A DNA stretch of 64,000 nt from Pseudomonas chlororaphis subsp. aurantiaca (GTDB lineage: Bacteria; Pseudomonadota; Gammaproteobacteria; Pseudomonadales; Pseudomonadaceae), in the NCBI RefSeq assembly GCF_013466605.1, contig NZ_CP059162.1, forward strand, positions 5,084,001-5,148,000. Direction: 5' to 3'. The notes under the pieces were generated by a model. That model had not been told where the DNA came from. It worked only from the letters and a program-made list of their open reading frames with translations, and did not search any database. A program made the translations under genes and the position numbers. Below, piece after piece: positions 58,067 to 64,000 of the stretch (position 1 is its first letter; the number at the start of each line of letters is the position of its first letter).

Positions 58067-58246
58067 ATGTCCCGACTTGCCAAAGGCCTTCTCATCCTGG
58101 CAGTGCTCAGTGCCACACTGGATTGCTTCACCACTGAAAATACCCTGGGTGATGTGCCCTTGATTGCTTGTGGCGTTTTTTCCGGCTTGTTCCTGCTAGC
58201 GCTGGCATTGGGACGCAAAATCAAGTTCGACCCTGTACTGCGCTGA
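58067..58246 (+). CDS. Small two-helix membrane protein (59 aa)
   Basis: MSRLAKGLLILAVLSATLDCFTTENTLGDVPLIACGVFSGLFLLALALGRKIKFDPVLR can be read as two hydrophobic helices (about residues 5-18 and 30-48) with a short polar loop and a basic C-terminus. Shine-Dalgarno AGGAG lies eight bases before the ATG. It follows the 80-aa gene and its 3' end overlaps phnN on the other strand by 26 nt. In PAO1 small hypothetical genes (PA3369-PA3371) also lie near phnN, which suggests a conserved pair. No function is known to me. Confidence 0.68.
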   Translation: MSRLAKGLLILAVLSATLDCFTTENTLGDVPLIACGVFSGLFLLALALGRKIKFDPVLR

Positions 58247-58805
58247 TCCCCTGATCTCTCAATAGCTTCAGAAAACGCTCAAGCGTCACGGACAGCTCGC
58301 TCGAGTTGTCCAGAAAAAACACGGATTCTCCCAGCCCTGGTCCGTCGTCAGCGGAAAAAAGAGCACTCCTCTTGAGCCTCGCCTCGATCTGCTCCGCACT
58401 TTCGCGACCGCGACTCATCAGTCTTTGCCGTAGCACGTCGATATCCACCGTCAACAGAATCGCCAAAAGCTGCGGATAACGCTGGCGAGCCTGATCCAGA
58501 TAGGCCCTGGAGCCATTGATCAGGACATGGCGCCCACTGGCCAGCCATTCGTCGATCTGCACGGGAATTCCGTACGCCAGACCATTGGCCCGCCAGCACA
58601 AGGCAAAGGCGCCCTGCCGCTCCAGGCGCTCGAACTCGTCAGCGCTTACCCCATGGGCTTCTTCCCCCACGGACTCCGCGGAACGGGTGATCACCCGCCG
58701 CACCACATCGCAGCCGAGCTGCGCCAGAGGCCGGCGCGCAACCTCGATCAGGCTGTCCTTGCCTGACCCGGAAGGCCCCATCAAATAAATCAGTCTGCCT
58801 GGCAT
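58221..58805 (-). CDS. phnN: Ribose 1,5-bisphosphate phosphokinase PhnN
   Basis: Phosphorylates ribose 1,5-bisphosphate to PRPP, the last step of C-P lyase phosphonate degradation. It has 194 residues. The P-loop MGPSGSGKDSLIEVAR, VITRSAE, and NGLAYGIPVQIDEWLASGRHVLINGSRAYL show the guanylate-kinase-like fold. No other phn gene is visible in the window. It is convergent with, and overlaps, the 59-aa gene. Confidence 0.92.
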   Translation of the reverse strand: MPGRLIYLMGPSGSGKDSLIEVARRPLAQLGCDVVRRVITRSAESVGEEAHGVSADEFERLERQGAFALCWRANGLAYGIPVQIDEWLASGRHVLINGSRAYLDQARQRYPQLLAILLTVDIDVLRQRLMSRGRESAEQIEARLKRSALFSADDGPGLGESVFFLDNSSELSVTLERFLKLLRDQGISAVQGRT

Positions 58806-59186
58806 TCAAAGACTCCATGGCACTCGCAGCCTAGTAAATCGGCAATTTGCCACTATCCTGTACAAGGTAGGAAACAACGATCGGATCCGCATGCAGGTCC
58901 ATCTGGCGACGCTCAAGCATGCCGGCTATCGGACACCAGGACGCGGGCAGATAGGCGGACAGGCAATCTTTTCAAACCAGTCCGCATTTCTGATAATTGG
59001 TGCTGGCATAACGCCTTTATCCAGTTCAATATTTGTCACAGAATTGACGCCAAGGATCTGGCTATTTTGAGGCATGATGCGGGCCTCTTAACAATTCAGG
59101 TTGAACATTTGGCAGCAACGCTTGTCCTAACTGACATCCCGCGGCCAATTCCGAGAACCGCTCCCCTGAACTAACCGGTTAAATAT
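58806..59186 (+). promoter_or_regulatory. amrZ upstream region with weak sigma-22-like promoter
   Basis: A 381-nt region between divergent genes. GAACAT (59103-59108), 16 bp, then TCCTAA (59125-59130) loosely resembles the AlgU/AlgT promoter (GAACTT-N16-TCTGA), which drives amrZ in P. aeruginosa. The match in the -10 is poor. Several inverted and AT-rich segments precede it, but I could not define AmrZ sites. Confidence 0.3.
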
Positions 59187-59513
59187 ATGCGCCCATTGAA
59201 ACAGGCAATTTATTCCAGCCGTACGGCTGACAAGTTCGTCGTACGTCTACCCGACGGGATGCGTGAACGCATTGCCGAGGTGGCACGCAATCATCACCGC
59301 AGCATGAACTCCGAAATCATCGCGCGCCTGGAACAGAGTCTTATTCAGGAAGGCGCCCTGGGTGAAGAGTTGAGCATGCGCCTGGACAGCCCAGAGCTCT
59401 CCTTGCATGAACGCGAACTGCTGCAACGTTTCCGTCAACTTTCCCACCGCCAGCAGAACGCCCTCGTTTCGCTGATCGCCCATGACGCCGAAATGGCCGC
59501 AGACGCTTCCTGA
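59187..59513 (+). CDS. amrZ: Ribbon-helix-helix regulator AmrZ (AlgZ)
   Basis: A 108-residue DNA-binding protein of the Arc/Mnt type that in Pseudomonas activates alginate and c-di-GMP genes and represses flagellar synthesis (fleQ). The DNA-binding strand and helices are [43 protein letters not shown]. The C-terminal tetramerisation region ([40 protein letters not shown]) is nearly that of P. aeruginosa AmrZ. Its presence beside flagellar and GacS/RsmA genes is relevant to motility control. Confidence 0.95.
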   Translation: MRPLKQAIYSSRTADKFVVRLPDGMRERIAEVARNHHRSMNSEIIARLEQSLIQEGALGEELSMRLDSPELSLHERELLQRFRQLSHRQQNALVSLIAHDAEMAADAS

Positions 59514-59531
59514 TTCGACCTCGAAAGCTAG

Positions 59532-59557
59532 AGCCAGCCTTGTGCTGGCTTTTTTTT
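59532..59557 (+). terminator. Terminator of amrZ
   Basis: AGCCAGC (59532-59538), loop CTTGT, GCTGGCT (59544-59550), then seven T. Confidence 0.9.
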
Positions 59558-59624
59558 ACCCGAAATTTACCGCTGAGCGCTAGAAAACACTGAAGCCTGG
59601 ATCGCAAGGGGATGGAGAAAACGA

Positions 59625-59648
59625 TACAGCCCCATTAGAGGGGCTGTA
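59625..59648 (-). terminator. Terminator of mgtE
   Basis: TACAGCCCC (59625-59633) pairs with GGGGCTGTA (59640-59648), 7 nt beyond the mgtE stop. On the minus strand it is followed by ATCGTTTTCT, a moderate T-tract. Confidence 0.75.
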
Positions 59649-59655
59649 TGCAGGA

Positions 59656-61098
59656 TCAAAGCAGGAAGATGGTGGCCAGCCCAAGGAAGATAAAGAAGCC
59701 GCCACTGTCGGTCATGGCCGTGATCATGACGCTGGCTCCCATTGCCGGGTCGCGCCCCAGACGCGCCAGCGTCATCGGAATCAGAACCCCCATCAGCGCC
59801 GCCAGCAACAGGTTGAGTGTCATGGCCGCCGTCATCACCACACCCAACGACCAGCTGCCATAGAGCAGATAGGCCACCACGCCGATCACTCCGCCCCAGA
59901 CCAGGCCGTTGATCAAGGCCACCGCCAGCTCCTTGCGCATCAGTCGTGAGGTATTGCCGGTACTGACCTGGTCCAGCGCCATGGCGCGAACAATCATGGT
60001 GATGGTCTGGTTACCCGAGTTGCCACCAATACCCGCCACAATCGGCATCAGGGCCGCCAAGGCCACCAGCTTTTCGATGGAGCCTTCAAACAGGCCGATC
60101 ACTCGCGAAGCGACGAATGCAGTGATCAGGTTGATTGCCAGCCAGGCCCAGCGGTTGCGCAGGGAACGCCAGACCGAGGCAAAAATATCTTCCTCTTCCC
60201 GCAGACCGGCCATGTTGAGAACTTCGGTCTCGCTCTCCTCACGAATCAGGTCGACCATTTCGTCGATGGTCAGACGGCCGATCAATTTGCCGTTCTTGTC
60301 GACCACCGGCGCCGAGATCAAGTCGTAACGCTCGAATGCTTGCGCAGCGTCGTAGGCATCTTCATCCGGATGGAAACTTACCGGGTCGCTGGCCATGACT
60401 TCCGAAACCTGTTTCTCCGGATCATTCACCAGCAACCGCTTGATGGGCAGCACGCCCTTGAGTACACCGTCATAGTCGACGACGAACAGCTTGTCGGTAT
60501 GGCCTGGCAACTCTTTGAGGCGACGCAGATAACGCAGAACCACTTCAAGGCTGACATCCTCACGGATGGTCACCATCTCGAAGTCCATCAACGCACCGAC
60601 CTGCTCCTCGTCATACGACAAGGCGGAGCGAACGCGCTCACGCTGCTGGCCGTCCAATGCCTCCATCAGCTCATGGACAACGTCTCGCGGCAGCTCAGGA
60701 GCCAGATCAGCAAGTTCGTCGGCGTCCATCTCCTTGGCAGCAGCCAGGAGCTCATGATCGTCCATATCGGCGATCAGGGTTTCACGTACGGAATCGGATA
60801 CTTCGAGCAGAATGTCGCCGTCGCGCTCGGCCTTGACCAGCTGCCAGACAGTCAGACGCTCTTCGAGCGGCAAGGCTTCAAGGATGTAGGCAACGTCGGC
60901 AGAGTGCAGATCGTCGAGTTTGCGCTGCAGCTCGACGAGGTTTTGCCGGTGGACCAGGTTCTCGACCCGATCCTGATGATGGCCTTCCTGACGATGAGTC
61001 AGGTCTTCGACCACCCGCTGGCGATGCAGCAGCTCAACGACTTGAGCGAGGCGATCCTGCAGGCTGTCTTGTGTTTTCTTTACTTCTACTTCGGTCAT
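59656..61098 (-). CDS. mgtE: Magnesium transporter MgtE
   Basis: Mg2+-gated Mg2+ channel, 480 residues. An N-terminal MgtE_N domain (DDLHSADVAYILEALPLEERLTVWQLV), a CBS pair (about 170-300, including GVLKGVLPIKRLLVNDPEKQVSEVM and ISAPVVDKNGKLIGRLTIDEM) and five membrane helices with MPIVAGIGGNSGNQTITMIVRA and DSGGFFIFLGLATIFLL are visible. The start at 61098 (MTEVEVKKTQDS) has GGAG eight bases upstream; the open frame to 61128 is not conserved. The N-terminal 70 residues are rich in His and Gln (EGHHQDRVENLVHRQN). Confidence 0.95.
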   Translation of the reverse strand: MTEVEVKKTQDSLQDRLAQVVELLHRQRVVEDLTHRQEGHHQDRVENLVHRQNLVELQRKLDDLHSADVAYILEALPLEERLTVWQLVKAERDGDILLEVSDSVRETLIADMDDHELLAAAKEMDADELADLAPELPRDVVHELMEALDGQQRERVRSALSYDEEQVGALMDFEMVTIREDVSLEVVLRYLRRLKELPGHTDKLFVVDYDGVLKGVLPIKRLLVNDPEKQVSEVMASDPVSFHPDEDAYDAAQAFERYDLISAPVVDKNGKLIGRLTIDEMVDLIREESETEVLNMAGLREEEDIFASVWRSLRNRWAWLAINLITAFVASRVIGLFEGSIEKLVALAALMPIVAGIGGNSGNQTITMIVRAMALDQVSTGNTSRLMRKELAVALINGLVWGGVIGVVAYLLYGSWSLGVVMTAAMTLNLLLAALMGVLIPMTLARLGRDPAMGASVMITAMTDSGGFFIFLGLATIFLL

Positions 61099-61541
61099 AG
61101 GCGAACTCCACTCCCAGCAGAGGAGCACGCCGGAAGGATCAATCAGTCAATTCATGATTGTAAAAACGGGATACTGAGTAACTACTGGGTAAGTCCATGG
61201 AGGTATTCCACAAGCCCCGGCGGGGCTGACGGGCGCAATCATACACCGCTTGACGGCTTTAAACGTTAAAAAATCATGGCAAGAACAAGCGCTTGCGGCG
61301 TAAAGCTGAAGAAGCGCTGAATCTATAAAGCTGCGACGCACCATCCGAAAAAGAAAACACACCCCAGACGAAAAAACTGCGCCCGGAACTCGCCCCCGCT
61401 ATCAACTCACAATTGCCGGGAGCCTTCGAAAGGCCACATCAAAAAGACAGGAACACGCTGAATACGACGCCAGAATGATCGCGACGTTCAAAGAGAGGAA
61501 TCAATAAAGAAGGGAGAAAACCCAAATGACAGAAAGCAAAA
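61099..61541. other. Intergenic region upstream of mgtE
   Basis: About 440 nt without a convincing gene. It is more AT-rich than its surroundings, in particular 61255-61380 and 61430-61540. It must hold the mgtE promoter, but no consensus element or Mg2+ riboswitch is recognisable. Confidence 0.4.
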
Positions 61542-61562
61542 AGCCCGCAATGAATGCGGGCT
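61542..61562 (-). terminator. Terminator of the tRNA cluster
   Basis: AGCCCGCA (61542-61549), loop ATGAA, TGCGGGCT (61555-61562), followed on the minus strand by TTTTGCTTTCT. It ends the tRNA-Ser/tRNA-Arg/tRNA-Arg transcript. Confidence 0.85.
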
Positions 61563-61572
61563 TCTTGGTATA

Positions 61573-61649
61573 TGGTGCACTCGACAGGATTCGAACCTGT
61601 GACCGCTCGGTTCGTAGCCGAGTACTCTATCCAGCTGAGCTACGAGTGC
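61573..61649 (-). tRNA. tRNA-Arg (anticodon ACG), copy 2
   Basis: 77 nt with encoded CCA. Acceptor GCACTCG/CGAGTGC, D-arm GCTCAGCTGGATAGAGT, anticodon stem CTCGG/CCGAG with loop CTACGAA (ACG, read with inosine for CGN codons), T-loop GGTTCGAATCC. Identical to the copy at 61722. Confidence 0.96.
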
Positions 61650-61721
61650 ATTTTGTGTTTTTAGACCAGATCACAACTGGTTGAAGCCAAGTTATTCACA
61701 TTACTGAAAACAACTCTTAAA

Positions 61722-61798
61722 TGGTGCACTCGACAGGATTCGAACCTGTGACCGCTCGGTTCGTAGCCGAGTACTCTATCCAGCTGAGCTACGAGTGC
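61722..61798 (-). tRNA. tRNA-Arg (anticodon ACG), copy 1
   Basis: Same 77-nt sequence as the gene at 61573, separated from it by 72 nt of unrelated AT-rich spacer. This tandem duplication near rsmA is common in Pseudomonas. Confidence 0.96.
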
Positions 61799-61903
61799 AT
61801 TTGTTGCCGCGCATTATAGACCGTTAAATCTTTTTGTAAAGCACTTTTTCTAGTAATTTCAACAACTTACAGAAGAAGCCAGATTACAACGAACTAAGTG
61901 AAT

Positions 61904-61996
61904 AATGGCGGAGAACGGGGGATTCGAACCCCCGACACCCTTGTGAGGTGTACTCCCTTAGCAGGGGAGCGCCTTCGGCCACTCGGCCAGCTCTCC
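61904..61996 (-). tRNA. tRNA-Ser (anticodon GCT)
   Basis: 93 nt including CCA, with the long variable arm of serine tRNAs (ACACCTCACAAGGGTGT). Acceptor GGAGAGC against GTTCTCC, anticodon loop CTGCTAA (GCT, codons AGC/AGT), T-loop GGTTCGAATCC. It lies between rsmA and the tRNA-Arg genes. Confidence 0.95.
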
Positions 61997-62058
61997 GCAA
62001 CACGGGGCGTATATTAACCAGCTTTCTCCCCGTTTGCAAACAAAAAAAACGATAAAAA

Positions 62059-62247
62059 TTAATGGCTTGGTTCTTCGTCCTTCTCTTTCTTTATCCGCAG
62101 GTAAATTTCCTCACGATGCACCGCTACCTCTTTAGGGGCGTTGACACCGATACGCACTTGATTTCCTTTGACGCCAAGCACTGTCACGGTGATTTCGCCA
62201 TCACCAATAATCAGGCTTTCTGCGCACCGACGAGTCAGAATCAGCAT
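62059..62247 (-). CDS. rsmA: Carbon storage regulator CsrA/RsmA
   Basis: Translational repressor of 62 residues that binds GGA motifs in mRNA leaders and is titrated by the Gac-controlled RsmX/Y/Z RNAs. [35 protein letters not shown] and [10 protein letters not shown] (the RNA-contact Arg) are all conserved. The start at 62247 has GAGGAG; the frame up to 62265 is not part of the protein. The order lysC-csrA-tRNA-Ser-tRNA-Arg is that of Pseudomonas. GacS, the head of the same pathway, is at 13841. Confidence 0.96.
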   Translation of the reverse strand: MLILTRRCAESLIIGDGEITVTVLGVKGNQVRIGVNAPKEVAVHREEIYLRIKKEKDEEPSH

Positions 62248-62387
62248 ACCTTTCTCCTCACGCATTTCATTTCAGGGACAACAGTCTGCAAAAAAAAGGG
62301 TATCGACCTACAACCAGGACGGCCGTAGCCCTACACGCCTAAGTATTGACTAGCGCGAGCAAAAGAACAGTTTTCTGTCACGCCGAT

Positions 62388-62422
62388 CAAAAAAACGAAG
62401 GGCGCGGTAAACCGCGCCCTTC
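62388..62422 (-). terminator. Terminator of lysC
   Basis: A 12-bp stem (62397-62408 with 62411-62422) of the GAAGGGCGCGG type, followed on the minus strand by a T7 tract at 62394-62388. It lies 10 nt beyond the lysC stop and separates it from rsmA. Confidence 0.88.
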
Positions 62423-62432
62423 GGGCAACGCA

Positions 62433-63674
62433 TCACTCGCCCTGTCGGGCCGGAGCGTCCAGTTCGAAAGCCGTGTGCAGAGCGCGCACAGCCAGTTCCA
62501 GGTACTTCTCTTCGATCACCACGGAAACCTTGATTTCCGAGGTCGAGATCATCTGGATGTTGATGCTTTCCTTGGCCAGGGCTTCGAACATGCGGCTGGC
62601 AACGCCCGCGTGGGAGCGCATGCCGACGCCAACGATCGAGACCTTGGCGATCTTGGTGTCACCCACCACTTCCCGGGCACCGATCTCACGGGCAGTGTTT
62701 TCCAGTACTTGCTGGGCCGCCAGGTAATCGTTGCGGTGCACGGTGAAGGTGAAGTCGGTGGTGTTATCGTGCGAAACATTCTGCACGATCATGTCGACTT
62801 CAATGTTCGCGGCGCTGATCGGGCCGAGAATCTTGAAGGCCACGCCGGGAGTGTCTGGCACGCCACGGATGGTCAGCTTGGCTTCATCGCGGTTAAAAGC
62901 GATGCCGGAAATGATCGGCTGTTCCATGGATTCCTCTTCATCAATAGTAATGAGGGTACCCGGACCCTCCTTGAAGCTGTGCAGTACGCGCAGCGGAACG
63001 TTGTACTTGCCGGCGAACTCGACCGCGCGGATCTGCAGCACCTTGGAGCCCAGGCTGGCCATTTCCAGCATTTCTTCGAAGGTGATCTTGTCCAGGCGCT
63101 GGGCCACGGACACCACGCGCGGATCGGTGGTGTAGACGCCGTCGACATCGGTATAGATCTGGCATTCGTCAGCCTTCAGGGCTGCCGCCAGTGCCACGCC
63201 GGTAGTGTCGGAACCGCCACGACCAAGGGTCGTGATGTTGCCGTGCTCGTCGACGCCCTGGAAACCTGCGACCACAACCACGCGACCGGCCTTCAGATCC
63301 CCGCGAATTTTCTGATCGTCGATCTGCAATATGCGCGCTTTATTGTGCGCGCTATCGGTCAGAATCCGCACCTGGTTGCCGGTATACGACACTGCGGGCA
63401 CGCCGCGCTTGATCAGCGCCATGGCCAGCAGTGCGATCGTCACCTGCTCACCGGTGGAAACGATCACGTCCAGCTCGCGAGGAACCGGCTGACCGTCGCC
63501 GCTGATTTGCTTGGCAAGGTCGATCAGACGGTTGGTTTCGCCGCTCATGGCCGACAGCACAACCACCAGGTCGTCACCGGCTTCGCGGAATTTTTTCACC
63601 TTGTCGGCGACCTGCTCGATTCTTTCGACGGAACCGACCGAGGTGCCTCCAAATTTCTGTACGATCAAAGCCAT
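62433..63674 (-). CDS. lysC: Aspartate kinase
   Basis: Phosphorylates aspartate, the entry step to lysine, threonine, methionine and diaminopimelate. It has 413 residues. The kinase domain has IVQKFGGTSVGSVERI, VVVLSAMSGETNRLIDLA, and GRGGSDTTGVALAAAL. Two ACT domains follow (IRGVPDTPGVAFKILGPI and VSIVGVGMRSHAGVASRMFEAL) that bind inhibitory lysine and threonine. The length fits the Pseudomonas/Corynebacterium type, in which an internal start can make a separate beta subunit. I see no lysine riboswitch upstream. Confidence 0.95.
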   Translation of the reverse strand: MALIVQKFGGTSVGSVERIEQVADKVKKFREAGDDLVVVLSAMSGETNRLIDLAKQISGDGQPVPRELDVIVSTGEQVTIALLAMALIKRGVPAVSYTGNQVRILTDSAHNKARILQIDDQKIRGDLKAGRVVVVAGFQGVDEHGNITTLGRGGSDTTGVALAAALKADECQIYTDVDGVYTTDPRVVSVAQRLDKITFEEMLEMASLGSKVLQIRAVEFAGKYNVPLRVLHSFKEGPGTLITIDEEESMEQPIISGIAFNRDEAKLTIRGVPDTPGVAFKILGPISAANIEVDMIVQNVSHDNTTDFTFTVHRNDYLAAQQVLENTAREIGAREVVGDTKIAKVSIVGVGMRSHAGVASRMFEALAKESINIQMISTSEIKVSVVIEEKYLELAVRALHTAFELDAPARQGE

Positions 63675-63770
63675 TTCTAAGCCGCCTCAGCCCGTAAAGG
63701 GGCGCCCATTAATCAATCAAACTGCGCAGCTCCAAAGCCCGCCACTAGACGACGGGCTCGGCTTGGAACC

Positions 63771-64000
63771 TTAAATCCCCTGCTCGACGAACGGAACGGT
63801 CAAGGCCAGCGCGGCATCCAGCGCAGCGGCATCGACGCCACCGCCCTGCGCCATGTCCGGACGACCACCGCCCTTCCCGCCCACTGCCGCAGCGGCTTGC
63901 TTCATCAAATCACCGGCTTTGAGTTGGCCAGTCAGGTCCTTGGTTACGCCCGCAACCAGTACGACCTTTTCCTCATGGACACTGCCGAGCAGGATCACTG
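63771..64000 (-). CDS. alaS: Alanyl-tRNA synthetase, C-terminal fragment (5' end outside window)
   Basis: The last 75 or so codons of Ala[50 protein letters not shown], the DHHA1 domain used for oligomerisation and tRNA contact, ending [10 protein letters not shown]. The rest lies beyond the window. alaS-lysC-rsmA is the usual Pseudomonas gene order, with 96 nt between alaS and lysC. Confidence 0.93.
   Translation of the reverse strand, partial: VILLGSVHEEKVVLVAGVTKDLTGQLKAGDLMKQAAAAVGGKGGGRPDMAQGGGVDAAALDAALALTVPFVEQGI

Noticed and set aside
58975-59005. AlgU (sigma-22) promoter using TTTCTGATA as -10 for amrZ
   Set aside because: No GAACTT-like -35 stands 16-17 bp upstream.
57425-61996. 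Prophage or integrative element at the tRNA genes
   Set aside because: No integrase, no duplicated tRNA 3' end and no phage genes. The genes between are ordinary Pseudomonas core genes.
63675-63770. Lysine riboswitch before lysC
   Set aside because: The 96-nt alaS-lysC gap is too short and shows none of the conserved lysine-riboswitch core.

Overview
The window is chromosomal DNA of a Pseudomonas, most likely of the P. fluorescens group. The evidence is uniformly high GC with G/C-ending codons, orthologues of gacS, rsmA, amrZ, oprH-phoPQ, pcpS and flgZ, Pseudomonas-type REP hairpins, and long runs of gene order that I recognise from P. aeruginosa PAO1 (the PA0927-PA0948 and PA1156-PA1183 blocks). 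It holds about 60 protein genes, four tRNA genes and no transposase, integrase, CRISPR array or rRNA.

Layout. 1-12 kb is housekeeping: an AI-2E family permease (partial), a DUF2066 protein, purM-purN, a DUF3108 protein, a 62-residue orphan behind a SlyA/MarR-like operator, a DUF2058 protein, mazG, relA, rlmD and cysM. 11.5-16.6 kb carries a two-component pair orthologous by position to PirRS but lacking the pirA receptor gene, and the hybrid kinase gacS. 16.6-25 kb holds ldhA, small exported proteins, a thioredoxin-like lipoprotein, arsC-wrbA-DUF2069, a DNA glycosylase, ttcA, a Yip1 protein, a SprT protease and a CoA-transferase. 25-35 kb holds dctA with a sigma-54 promoter and palindromic upstream sites, an AraC regulator, phoQ-phoP-oprH with a four-repeat PhoP box, a dienelactone hydrolase, pcpS, an RstAB-like pair, and nrdA with two NrdR boxes and a DnaA box. 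nrdB does not follow nrdA.

38.6-46.4 kb is flagellar and chemotaxis: flgBCDE (sigma-54 promoter), cheV-cheR, and flgA-flgM-flgN-flgZ with a textbook sigma-28 promoter before flgM. 46.4-50 kb has an MFS transporter and a glutamine-synthetase-family enzyme. 49.4-51.7 kb has a soluble histidine kinase overlapping a receiver-TPR protein.

52-57.3 kb is the most interesting part: a sugar-modification cassette encoding a phytanoyl-CoA-dioxygenase-like enzyme, a GT61 glycosyltransferase, a QdtA/FdtA-type 3,4-ketoisomerase, a QdtB/FdtB-type aminotransferase, and on the other strand an ankyrin-tailed N-formyltransferase like QdtF. Together the last three could make a dTDP-3-formamido-3,6-dideoxyhexose from dTDP-4-keto-6-deoxyglucose supplied from elsewhere. 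The intergenic region before it contains two divergent sigma-28-like promoters, one facing the cassette and one facing the receiver-TPR/kinase pair. This suggests that both are co-expressed with late flagellar genes, for example for glycosylation of flagellin or another surface structure. The cassette ends at a tRNA-Arg(CCT) gene.

57.5-64 kb holds two small proteins, a lone phnN, amrZ, mgtE, two identical tRNA-Arg(ACG), tRNA-Ser(GCT), rsmA/csrA, lysC and the 3' end of alaS. All assignments come from reading the sequence and from memory of these families. No database search was run.
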